Shown here: one piece after another, positions 25,068 to 32,649 of the stretch | Position numbering within the stretch: position 1 is the first letter of the stretch | Layout: each line of letters opens with the position of its first letter | Assembly: GCA_963712175.1 (NCBI GenBank) | Contig: CAVQGZ010000004.1 | Span: 1,021,325 to 1,085,324, forward strand | Direction of reading: 5' to 3' | Length of the DNA stretch: 64,000 bases | DNA from: CAVQGZ01 sp963712175 | GTDB lineage: Bacteria; Actinomycetota; Actinomycetes; Jiangellales; Jiangellaceae | Translations under genes and position numbers: made by a program | The notes under the pieces: model-generated | Databases searched by the model: none | Told to the model about the DNA's origin: nothing | The model's input: the letters and a program-made list of their open reading frames with translations, nothing else

Positions 25068-25835
25068 TCAGCCGGCCAGGGTCCCGCCGAACACCTGCCA
25101 CGCCAGTGCCGACTTGGCCACCAGGCTCAGGGTGATGTACGCCCGCTCGCCGACGAGGTAGTCGCGCCAGCGTCCAACCTGCTTGTACTGCAGCCACTGG
25201 TTGACGGCGAAGGTGTTGAAGAAGATGAAGAGGGACACGATGATCCCGTAGACGAAGGCCGGCGGCTCCGCCTGGCTGGTCGAGCCAGGAGCGATGACGT
25301 ACAGGACGACGCCGAGCCAGGGGACGATCCCGGCGATGCAGCCGAAGATGAACGGCACCCACCCGCCGTCGCCCGGCTCCTGGTACTTCTCCTGAAGCCA
25401 GCCGAACAGAATCATCGATGCGTTGACCCCGAAGATGGCCAGCAGTGCCACGGCGTCGGCGATCCCGGTGAGCTGGGCGATCAGCACGATCATGATCGAG
25501 CTGGACAGTGAGTACTCGACCCACCTGAAGTAGTTGTGCCCCGCGCCGAGCCCGGCGGCGTAGCGCTCGAAGAACATCGGGCTGGCCACGACCAGGTGGA
25601 AGACGGCCGACAGGGCAAGGAAGCCCGCCACCGCCCACCCGATCGGGGTGTCGAGGATCGTCACGGTCTCGCTGGGGGCGCTGCCGGGGGGACCTTCGAG
25701 ATAGGTGCCCGTGACGGGCAACGTGAAGTCGTTGGACAGCCATACGACCAGAACCGCCTGCACGGCGTGGAAGGCCGCGGCGATCAGGTTGTAGCGCCGC
25801 AGCGACGTGTATCGGGACTCCTGGGCGACTGTCAT
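25068..25835 (-). CDS. Heliorhodopsin
   Basis: A 255-residue seven-helix retinal protein of the heliorhodopsin family, inserted with its N-terminus inside the cell, opposite to type 1 rhodopsins. From the ATG at 25,835 the numbering coincides with the reference 48C12: retinal lysine K241 (SLVAKSALAW), counterion E107 (RWVEYSLSSS), and H23 and H80 of the proton-accepting group. The family patterns GVNASMILFG, PFIFGCIAGIVPW and FNTFAVNQWLQYK are present. Heliorhodopsins do not pump ions appreciably and are thought to be light sensors or enzyme regulators. Retinal synthesis genes are not in this window. Confidence 0.96.
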   Translation of the reverse strand: MTVAQESRYTSLRRYNLIAAAFHAVQAVLVVWLSNDFTLPVTGTYLEGPPGSAPSETVTILDTPIGWAVAGFLALSAVFHLVVASPMFFERYAAGLGAGHNYFRWVEYSLSSSIMIVLIAQLTGIADAVALLAIFGVNASMILFGWLQEKYQEPGDGGWVPFIFGCIAGIVPWLGVVLYVIAPGSTSQAEPPAFVYGIIVSLFIFFNTFAVNQWLQYKQVGRWRDYLVGERAYITLSLVAKSALAWQVFGGTLAG

Positions 25836-25932
25836 CACCCCACTCTTGCGCCTCAGGGGTCCCAGGCGCCACCCCGAAGGGCGATCCGTTCGACCCTGGT
25901 GTCCGCATCGTCCCCCGCCGAACATCGGTGCC

Positions 25933-27105
25933 GTGGTCATCAGGCTCGACCCGGATGCGGTGCTGGCGTCGTGCAGCGGCGACCTGGGGGCCTACGTGCA
26001 CGTGCCGTTCTGCCCGTCCATCTGCCCGTTCTGCCCCTACAACAAGGTGCTGGGACGCGACGACCTGGCTGCGGCGTACTTCACCGCTCTGGCTCGGGAG
26101 ACGGCCTGGTACCGCGCTGCCCTGCGCCGTCACGGTCAGGACGCCTTCACGTCGCTGTACATCGGCGGCGGCACTCCCACCCTGTACCCGGACGCACTGA
26201 CCCGCGTCATCGGCTCGCTGCCGGTCAGCGGTGATACGGCGGTGGAGGTGCTCCCACTGCACGGGACGTCGTCGACGCTGGACAGGCTGCGCCGCGCCGG
26301 TGTCAGCGCCGTCAGCATCGGTGCGCAGTCGTTCCACGACGAGATCCTGCGCCGCCTGGGACGTCCGCACGACGCCCGGCACGCTCTGGCAGCCGTCCAG
26401 AACGCCCTGCCTCGCTTCCACACAGTGGATGTGGACCTCATCGTCGACGTCGCATGGGAGGAGGACGCGACCCTCGCCGGATCCTTCCTGGCCGACGTCG
26501 CCCGCTGCTTCGACCTCGGCGTGGACCAGGTGTCCACCTACCCGTTGATGCGTTTCGGGTACACACCGTTCGGCACGGCACAGCACGACCGCAGACGTGA
26601 GCACGCCGTGCTGCGGGAGGTCACCGCCCTTGCCGAGAGCTCCGGCTACGAGCGTCGATCGGTGTGGACGTTCAACCGCCGCGGCAGCGACTCCTACACC
26701 TCCATCACCCGGCGACGCTTCATCGGGATGGGAGCGGGCAGCGCCTCCTTCACCGGCGAGGACTTCTACGTCAATCATTTTGCGCTCGACGCCTACGCCG
26801 ACGACATCGACGCCGGCCGCCTGCCGATCGCCCGCTGGCTGCACCTCGGGCACCTCGCTGGACGCACGTACGACGCGTTCTGGCAGGCGTACGCCGGCGA
26901 GGTCGCCGGGCACCGGTTGGGTCCTCGCGCGTTCGACGTCTACCACGACCTGGAACGGCTCGTGACGTACCAGCTGATCGAGCCCTTGTGGGCGCAGATG
27001 CTGGCCGAGCACCACGATCCCGGGTGGGCGGTGCCGCAGCGAGCGCGCACCGGGAGGTTGTGGGGCGCCGCCAGCGCGCTGCTCGAACGCGAGCGCGTCG
27101 CGTGA
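25933..27105 (+). CDS. HemN/HemW-like radical SAM protein
   Basis: A 390-residue radical SAM enzyme. The cluster motif is VPFCPSICPFC (CxxxCxxC), the SAM-binding GGGTPT motif follows, then VSIGAQSFHDEILRRLGR, the hallmark of the coproporphyrinogen-III-oxidase-like subgroup, and a C-terminal HemN-type domain. HemN makes protoporphyrinogen, HemW inserts heme; others methylate or cyclopropanate. The motif has CPFCPYNK where HemN has CxFCxC, so a fourth cysteine is missing and plain HemN activity is doubtful. The gene is divergent from heliorhodopsin by 97 bases. Confidence 0.85.
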   Translation: MVIRLDPDAVLASCSGDLGAYVHVPFCPSICPFCPYNKVLGRDDLAAAYFTALARETAWYRAALRRHGQDAFTSLYIGGGTPTLYPDALTRVIGSLPVSGDTAVEVLPLHGTSSTLDRLRRAGVSAVSIGAQSFHDEILRRLGRPHDARHALAAVQNALPRFHTVDVDLIVDVAWEEDATLAGSFLADVARCFDLGVDQVSTYPLMRFGYTPFGTAQHDRRREHAVLREVTALAESSGYERRSVWTFNRRGSDSYTSITRRRFIGMGAGSASFTGEDFYVNHFALDAYADDIDAGRLPIARWLHLGHLAGRTYDAFWQAYAGEVAGHRLGPRAFDVYHDLERLVTYQLIEPLWAQMLAEHHDPGWAVPQRARTGRLWGAASALLERERVA

Positions 27106-27118
27106 TGGGATCGGCCAC

Positions 27119-28777
27119 ATGAGTGCCCCCTGGTGGAAGAGCTCCGTCGTGTACCAGATCTGGCCCCGCAGCTTCGCCGACTCCGACGGAGACGGCATAG
27201 GCGACCTCGGCGGCGTCCACTCGAGGCTGGACTACCTGGCCGACCTGGGCGTCGACGTCCTGTGGCTGTCGCCCTTCTACCCCTCGCCCCAGGACGACTA
27301 CGGCTACGACGTGGCCGACTACTGCGGCGTGGATCCCCTCTTCGGCACCCTCGAGCAGTTCGACGCGTTGGTCGCCGCTGCCCACGCACGGGGCATGCGG
27401 GTCATCATCGACATGGTCCTCAACCACACCTCCGACGAGCACCCGTGGTTCGTCGAGTCACGCTCGAGCACCAACAACCCGAAGCGCGACTGGTACTGGT
27501 GGCGGGACACCCCCAACAACTGGCGGTCGTTCTTCTCCGAGCCTGCCTGGACCCTCGACGCCAGGACCGGCGAGTACTACCTCCACCTGTTCTCGGCGAA
27601 GCAGCCCGACCTCAACTGGGAGAACCCGCAGGTCCGCCAGGCGCTGTACGCAGCGCTGCGGTGGTGGCTGGCCCGCGGCATCGACGGGTTCCGGATGGAC
27701 GTCATCAACATGATCTCCAAGGACCCCGCGCTGCCGGACGGGTGGGTGCCTCCGGGCGAGACGCTCGGGCACGGGTTCGTGCACTTCCTGTCTGGACCCC
27801 GGATCCACGAGTACCTGCAGGAGATGCACCGTGAGGTGTTCGGGGATCGTGCGGGGGCCTACCTCGTCGTCGGCGAGATGCCGGGAGCCCAGGTCGAGCA
27901 GGCGCGCCGGTACACCGACCCGGACCGCCACGAGGTCGACATGGTGTTCCAGTTCGACCACGTGGGGCTCGACTACGGTCCCGCGGGCAAGTACGACCTC
28001 AAGCCCTTCGACCTGCTCGGGCTGAAGCAGTCGTTCGCCCACTGGCAGACCGGGCTCGCCGACGTCGGCTGGAACTCCCTGTACTGGAACAACCACGACC
28101 AGCCGCGAATCGTGTCGCGCTGGGGCGACGACTCGCCGCAGCACCGCGTCGCCTCGGCCAAAGCACTTGCCACCCTGCTGCACCTGCATCGAGGGACTCC
28201 GTTCGTCTACCAGGGCGAGGAGATCGGCATGACGAACTACCCCTTCACGAGCCTTGACGAGATCGTCGACATCGAGGGCGTGAACTACGCCGCGCAGGCA
28301 CGAGCCACGGGGCGCGGCGCCCACGAGGTACTCGCGGGCCTTCGCGCACACGGGCGGGACAACGCCCGCACGCCGATGCAGTGGGACGCCGGCCCGAGCG
28401 CCGGTTTCACCACGGGCAAGCCGTGGATGCCGGTGAACCCTAACTGCGCAACGCTCAATGTCGCCGCACAACGAGACGACGCCGACTCGGTACTCGCTCA
28501 CTACCGGCGGCTGATCGCCCTGCGCCATGACGACCCGGTCGTCGTCGACGGCAGCTTCACGATGCTGCTTGCCGAGCACCCGCAGGTCTACGCCTTCCTT
28601 CGCCGGCTGGCTGACACCGAGATGCTCGTCATGGTCAACGTCTCGAGCACGACGGTCCGGGCCGAGGTCGACGACCCGCAGCGTTGGCGAGCGGCCGAGG
28701 TCGTCCTCGGAACGGCGTACGACGAGTCGATGCAGCCGTGGGAGTTCCGGGTCCTGCGCAGGCCTGTGGACGGCTGA
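27119..28777 (+). CDS. GH13 alpha-glucosidase / oligo-1,6-glucosidase
   Basis: A 552-residue glycoside hydrolase of family 13. Region I is DMVLNHTSDEHPWF, region II with the nucleophile is GFRMDVINM, the acid/base glutamate is VVGEMPG, and region IV is NNHDQPR. WWRDTPNNWRSFF and MQWD place it with oligo-1,6-glucosidases and alpha-glucosidases that cleave short alpha-1,4/1,6 or trehalose-derived sugars in the cytoplasm (no signal peptide). It begins 13 bases after the radical SAM gene and is probably cotranscribed. Confidence 0.93.
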   Translation: MSAPWWKSSVVYQIWPRSFADSDGDGIGDLGGVHSRLDYLADLGVDVLWLSPFYPSPQDDYGYDVADYCGVDPLFGTLEQFDALVAAAHARGMRVIIDMVLNHTSDEHPWFVESRSSTNNPKRDWYWWRDTPNNWRSFFSEPAWTLDARTGEYYLHLFSAKQPDLNWENPQVRQALYAALRWWLARGIDGFRMDVINMISKDPALPDGWVPPGETLGHGFVHFLSGPRIHEYLQEMHREVFGDRAGAYLVVGEMPGAQVEQARRYTDPDRHEVDMVFQFDHVGLDYGPAGKYDLKPFDLLGLKQSFAHWQTGLADVGWNSLYWNNHDQPRIVSRWGDDSPQHRVASAKALATLLHLHRGTPFVYQGEEIGMTNYPFTSLDEIVDIEGVNYAAQARATGRGAHEVLAGLRAHGRDNARTPMQWDAGPSAGFTTGKPWMPVNPNCATLNVAAQRDDADSVLAHYRRLIALRHDDPVVVDGSFTMLLAEHPQVYAFLRRLADTEMLVMVNVSSTTVRAEVDDPQRWRAAEVVLGTAYDESMQPWEFRVLRRPVDG

Positions 28778-28789
28778 CGGCACGAGCCC

Positions 28790-29266
28790 ATGAGTCGCGG
28801 CAGCATCGCCGCCATGGCCTTCACCGACCTGCCCGACAGCTGGCCCAGTGAGCCCATCACCGGTCATGCCCGGCTTCCCGACGTCCTCGACCTGGTGGTG
28901 AGCCAGCAAGCACGGCGAAAGGGGTCGCTCTACCTGCTGCTCTGCGACGCGGCCGAGCGCCTCGTGCTGCCGATGCAGATCAGCGACCTCGACCCCGCGC
29001 CCAGTGGTCGTGACCGTGCTCACCTGCTGACGGCACTGCTGGCCCAGCTCGCCGACGTCGAGCCCGATGCCTCCGTCCTGGCAGCCATCGCCCGCCCAGG
29101 TGGCCTGTCCGCGACGGACGACGACCAGGCGTGGGCCGACGCGCTTCGTGGCGCGGTCCCCGGCCGCGCGCGGCTGCTCGGCGTGCACGTCGTGACCGCA
29201 GACGGGAGCCGCCCCGTGCCCTCGAGGCGCCGGGCGGCGGGTTCGGACACCAGCGACAGCACTTGA
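28790..29266 (+). CDS. Hypothetical protein
   Basis: A 158-residue soluble protein that I do not recognise (an internal ATG at 28,814 would give 150 residues). The central part reads LDLVVSQQARRKGSLYLLLCDAAERLVLPMQI, then an acidic helical region, and a disordered Ser/Arg-rich tail. It lies 12 bases downstream of the GH13 gene in the same direction, so it is probably in that transcript. The codon pattern and absence of any other long frame support it as real. Confidence 0.65.
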   Translation: MSRGSIAAMAFTDLPDSWPSEPITGHARLPDVLDLVVSQQARRKGSLYLLLCDAAERLVLPMQISDLDPAPSGRDRAHLLTALLAQLADVEPDASVLAAIARPGGLSATDDDQAWADALRGAVPGRARLLGVHVVTADGSRPVPSRRRAAGSDTSDST

Positions 29267-29323
29267 CGTGTCCGCGCGAGCGGTCAAGGGTTACGGTGTC
29301 CGTTCCACTGCTGGGAGGCACCC

Positions 29324-29605
29324 GTGTCCGACATCATCAACACCCTGCGCGAAGCCGCTACGAACCCTGAGAAGGCCAAGGAGTCGTTGGCCGGCCTCAC
29401 CGCCAAGTGGTCGGAGATGACCGAGGACCAGCGCGAGCAGGCCACCGAGGCGCTGGGGGCCCTGAGCGCGAAGGTCTCGGAGATGAGCGAGGAGCAGCGG
29501 GGCCAGGCTGCGGCGCTGCTCGGGATGCTCAAGGACAAGATGGCGACCATGCCCGACGACGCCCGGGAGCAGGTCAACGACCTTCTCGCGCGCTTCTCCA
29601 AGTAG
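29324..29605 (+). CDS. Small acidic protein built of three 22-residue helical repeats
   Basis: A 93-residue protein. After 27 residues come three tandem 22-residue units, each beginning with Lys: KWSEMTEDQREQATEALGAL, KVSEMSEEQRGQAAALLGML and KMATMPDDAREQVNDLLARF, each followed by two more residues. The pattern M-x-(D/E)-(D/E)-x-R-x-Q-x(4)-L-L predicts stacked amphipathic helices or a coiled coil. GGGAGG about eight bases before the GTG is a good ribosome binding site and TACGGT near 29,293 could be the -10. The function is unknown. Confidence 0.75.
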   Translation: MSDIINTLREAATNPEKAKESLAGLTAKWSEMTEDQREQATEALGALSAKVSEMSEEQRGQAAALLGMLKDKMATMPDDAREQVNDLLARFSK

Positions 29606-29607
29606 CC

Positions 29608-30027
29608 GTGTCGGACTCGTCCGACGACGAGCCGCAGCGCTTCGCCTTCAAGTTCCAGAAGCTGTACCTGCCCATGCTGGCAGCGATCGGCGTCACGCCG
29701 GCGACGGCTCATGTGGTCGTCACCGAGGACAGGGTCGTGGCCCGCTTCGGGCCGTGGCTGTGCTCGACGCCGCTGGCGAACGTCACCGACGTCTGTCAGA
29801 CCGGCCCGTACACAGCAGTGAAGGCCATCGGTGCCCGGCTCTCGTCGACCGACCGTGGGCTCACCCTCGGCACGACGACCGAGGGTGGCGTGTGTCTGAC
29901 GTTCGACCAGCCCATCACCGGGCTCGACCCGCTGGGCGTCCTGCGCCACCCCGGCCTGACGGTGACGGTGGCTGACACGGCCGGGTTCATGGCTGCGGTG
30001 CGCGAGGGAGCCGGACTCCGTCAGTAG
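29608..30027 (+). CDS. Hypothetical protein, possibly PH-like beta fold
   Basis: A 139-residue protein starting at a GTG two bases after the previous stop, so it is cotranslated with the repeat protein. It is mostly short beta strands: AHVVVTEDRVVARFGPWLCSTPLANVTDV, then RLSSTDRGLTLGTTTEGGVCLTF, ending in a helix (TAGFMAAVREGAGL). This strand-rich body capped by a C-terminal helix resembles PH-like domains, but no family was recognised with certainty. It stops one base before the end of the convergent dehydratase gene. Confidence 0.7.
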   Translation: MSDSSDDEPQRFAFKFQKLYLPMLAAIGVTPATAHVVVTEDRVVARFGPWLCSTPLANVTDVCQTGPYTAVKAIGARLSSTDRGLTLGTTTEGGVCLTFDQPITGLDPLGVLRHPGLTVTVADTAGFMAAVREGAGLRQ

Positions 30028-31476
30028 CTACTCCTCGATGCCTGCCAGGCGCCGAGCCATGGCCTTGTCGGCCTCCAGGTCGATGGTGCGCGAGATCTCG
30101 ACGCGCTGGGCCTGCGGCGACCCAGCCCCGTGCAGGGACTCGGTGAGGTATCCGACGGCGTTGCGTCCCATGGTCAGGTTCTCCACGAGCCGCAGGAGCC
30201 GGACGCGGTGCTCGGTGGGGACGTCGGGAGACGTCGCGAAGTACTTCCTCAGCAGGGGCCCTACCTCGTCGTCGGCGAAGTCACGTTCGCCGGGCAAGGT
30301 GGCGACGAGTCCCCCCGCGATGTCCTGGGCGAGCCGGGCCATCTCGTAGGGGAATCGTGTGACGTTGTGCTTGCAGACATTGGCGAGCAACACGTCGTTC
30401 TGGAAGCTGCCGGCGGCGGTCCGGGTGGACTCGTGCGACGAGGCGATCCCAGCGCCGTACACCGTCTCGTTCAGGTGGGCCATCTCGATGATCTTGTCGC
30501 GGATGTGCGACGCCTGCGCGACCCCTTGGTACTCGGCCAGCTGGGCTGCAGCGCCGATGAGCACGTCGCCAAGGCCCGTCTTGCAGACGTAGCTGCGGCG
30601 GTGGAACGCAGTGAAGCGCTCGACCAACGGCGCGGCGACGTCCACCTCCCCGTCCATGAACACGTGCTCGAGGGGGATGAACACGTCGTCGATGATGATC
30701 GTCGCCTCTTGCCCCCCGTAGCGAGCGTTGCCCACATCGATGTCGCCGCCCTCCAGCGCCCGCGTGTCGCACGACTGGCGACCGAGCACGTAGGTGAGGC
30801 CGGGGTGCTCGACCGGGATCGCGGCGGCGACCGCGTAGTCACGGTCGGCGTCGGTCATCCGCATGGTCGGCATCACGATGATCCAGTGGCTGTTGAGGCA
30901 CCCGGTCTGGTGAGCCTTCGCGCCACGGATCACGATGCCGTCCGGCCGGCGCTCGACGACACGCGTGTACAGGTCTGGGTCGTGCTGGTCAGCCGGTCCA
31001 CGGCTGCGATCGCCCTTGGGGTCGGTCATCGCACCCCCGACGACGAGATTGTGCTCGTGGCAGTGGCGCAGGAAGGCCGTCAGCCGCGCGTGGTAGTCAG
31101 TGCCGTGCTCGGCGTCGCAGTCGAAGGTGACGGAGTAGAGCGCGTTGAACGCGTCCATCCCGACGCAGCGCTGGAAGCACGTGCCCGTGTCCTGCCCGAG
31201 CCGTCGCTGCATCTTGTTCTGCATCACGACGTCCTGCGGTGACTCCGCGACGTGCAGGAAGCGGTTCACGCGCCGAGAGGAGATCGACGAGTACGCCGTC
31301 GCCAGCTCGGGGTGCTCCACGGCCAGGTCGTAGGTGCGGGCCATGGCGTTGATGGACGGTCGGACGACCGGATGGTCGACGACGTCGTCAATCCGTTCCC
31401 CCAGGTAGAACACGCGCAGGTCACGGCCCCGAAGGCTGTCGACGTAGTCCGCACCGGTGACGAGGGGGGTCGTCAT
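30028..31476 (-). CDS. 4-hydroxybutyryl-CoA dehydratase / vinylacetyl-CoA isomerase family protein (AbfD-like)
   Basis: A 482-residue flavin and iron-sulfur enzyme, closely similar along its length to clostridial AbfD, which dehydrates 4-hydroxybutyryl-CoA to crotonyl-CoA by a radical mechanism. The [4Fe-4S] ligands are present: Cys100 and Cys104 (TGTCFQRCVGMDAF), His292 and Cys298 (FHRRSYVCKTG). The last spacing is one residue shorter than I recall for the clostridial enzyme. MTDPKGDRS, HQTGCLNSH and ESLHGAGSPQAQR are other family motifs. It is the second gene after an esterase (ATGA overlap). 4-hydroxyphenylacetate hydroxylases are the distant alternative but lack the cysteines. Confidence 0.9.
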   Translation of the reverse strand: MTTPLVTGADYVDSLRGRDLRVFYLGERIDDVVDHPVVRPSINAMARTYDLAVEHPELATAYSSISSRRVNRFLHVAESPQDVVMQNKMQRRLGQDTGTCFQRCVGMDAFNALYSVTFDCDAEHGTDYHARLTAFLRHCHEHNLVVGGAMTDPKGDRSRGPADQHDPDLYTRVVERRPDGIVIRGAKAHQTGCLNSHWIIVMPTMRMTDADRDYAVAAAIPVEHPGLTYVLGRQSCDTRALEGGDIDVGNARYGGQEATIIIDDVFIPLEHVFMDGEVDVAAPLVERFTAFHRRSYVCKTGLGDVLIGAAAQLAEYQGVAQASHIRDKIIEMAHLNETVYGAGIASSHESTRTAAGSFQNDVLLANVCKHNVTRFPYEMARLAQDIAGGLVATLPGERDFADDEVGPLLRKYFATSPDVPTEHRVRLLRLVENLTMGRNAVGYLTESLHGAGSPQAQRVEISRTIDLEADKAMARRLAGIEE

Positions 31477-32606
31477 CGTTCCTCCTCACCCACCAGCCAT
31501 CGGCGCAGGTAGGGGTAGACGTCGGAGTTGTTCAGCAGTCCTAGGTGGGTCACGCCCGTGACGTGGGCACCGTTGTTGATCTCGAACCCGATGTGGCGGG
31601 TGCGGTTGCGCCCGGAGGCACTCGGGTAGCGCACCAGTCCGTCGCCGAGCAGCACCCCGGCGGGGTGGCGGGCGTCGCGGGTCAGCGTGGCGGCCACGAA
31701 GTAGTAGGTCGCGGAGTCCACGAAGGGCACGTCGGAGCCGTGGTGCAGGTCGTGGACGCCGACGCTGCGGCTGCCCAGGACACGGCTGAGCGGCTCCACC
31801 TCCGGAACGCGCTGCAGCGCGCGGTGCACGGCGTCAGCACCACCGGCGAGCGGAGCCCCCAGGTGCGGCGTGCCGAGGGTGATGACGGTGCGCAGGGCTT
31901 GCACCCAGGCCGCCCCGCGCTGGTGTCCCTCGTGCGCGGCGTAGCGAGCCACGAGCCCACCCATCGAGTGCCCCACGAGGCTGATGGACTCCACCGGGAC
32001 GGCCCAGGAGCCGACGAGGGCCTCCAACAGCTCGCTGGCACGGCTTCCGTTCTCTCTCACCCGAAGCCCGGCGTTGTAGCGCAGGTACACCGGCGTGCGC
32101 TCGTGGGCGTCACGGAGCCGGTCGCCGTAGGGAGTCGTGTCCGGGTCGTGCGGGTCATGGCCCAGCCGCCACACCTCGTCGGACTCGGCCAACCCGTGGA
32201 GGAACACCACCAGGTGCCCCGTCGGCTCGCCGTCGACCCGCGTCGACATGGCAACCGCGACGGCGGGATGGTGCTCCTCGATGTGGTCGCCCCACAGCCC
32301 GTTGACGACCGACTGCAGCGCACGCCCGCCCGGGGTCTGAGACGGAGCCGGCGCTTCGGGCCCACCACGACGGACCAGCACCTCGCTGCCCACCGCTGCC
32401 GCGGCCCGCAGCCCCAGCTCGACCGTCGCGTAGACGTACCCGGACAGGGGTCGAGTCGTCCTGGACGGGGACACCCCTGCGGGCGCGAGTCGACGCTCGA
32501 CCCGCCCGGCCACGGCGCGGTGCACCTCGCCGACGATGCCGACCAGGCCCCCGAGACCGTCGCCGGCGAGCCGGCCGGCTGCGCGAACCTCGGCCTCGCG
32601 AGTCAT
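31473..32606 (-). CDS. Alpha/beta hydrolase (esterase/lipase)
   Basis: A 377-residue hydrolase. About 120 residues of N-terminal helix precede the fold, which shows LVVFLHGLAESDEVW (oxyanion HG), GHSMGGLVARYAAHEG (nucleophile elbow) and TLGTPHLGAPLA, with a late histidine in GAHVTGVTHL. It resembles PGAP1/lipase-class enzymes acting on esters or lactones. It is the promoter-proximal gene of a pair with the AbfD-like enzyme and could supply 4-hydroxybutyrate by opening a lactone or oligoester; that link is inference. Confidence 0.85.
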   Translation of the reverse strand: MTREAEVRAAGRLAGDGLGGLVGIVGEVHRAVAGRVERRLAPAGVSPSRTTRPLSGYVYATVELGLRAAAAVGSEVLVRRGGPEAPAPSQTPGGRALQSVVNGLWGDHIEEHHPAVAVAMSTRVDGEPTGHLVVFLHGLAESDEVWRLGHDPHDPDTTPYGDRLRDAHERTPVYLRYNAGLRVRENGSRASELLEALVGSWAVPVESISLVGHSMGGLVARYAAHEGHQRGAAWVQALRTVITLGTPHLGAPLAGGADAVHRALQRVPEVEPLSRVLGSRSVGVHDLHHGSDVPFVDSATYYFVAATLTRDARHPAGVLLGDGLVRYPSASGRNRTRHIGFEINNGAHVTGVTHLGLLNNSDVYPYLRRWLVGEEER

Positions 32607-32649
32607 CGGCCACCGCCTTCCGTAGCCCGCCAAACTAGCCGCTGCTCGG

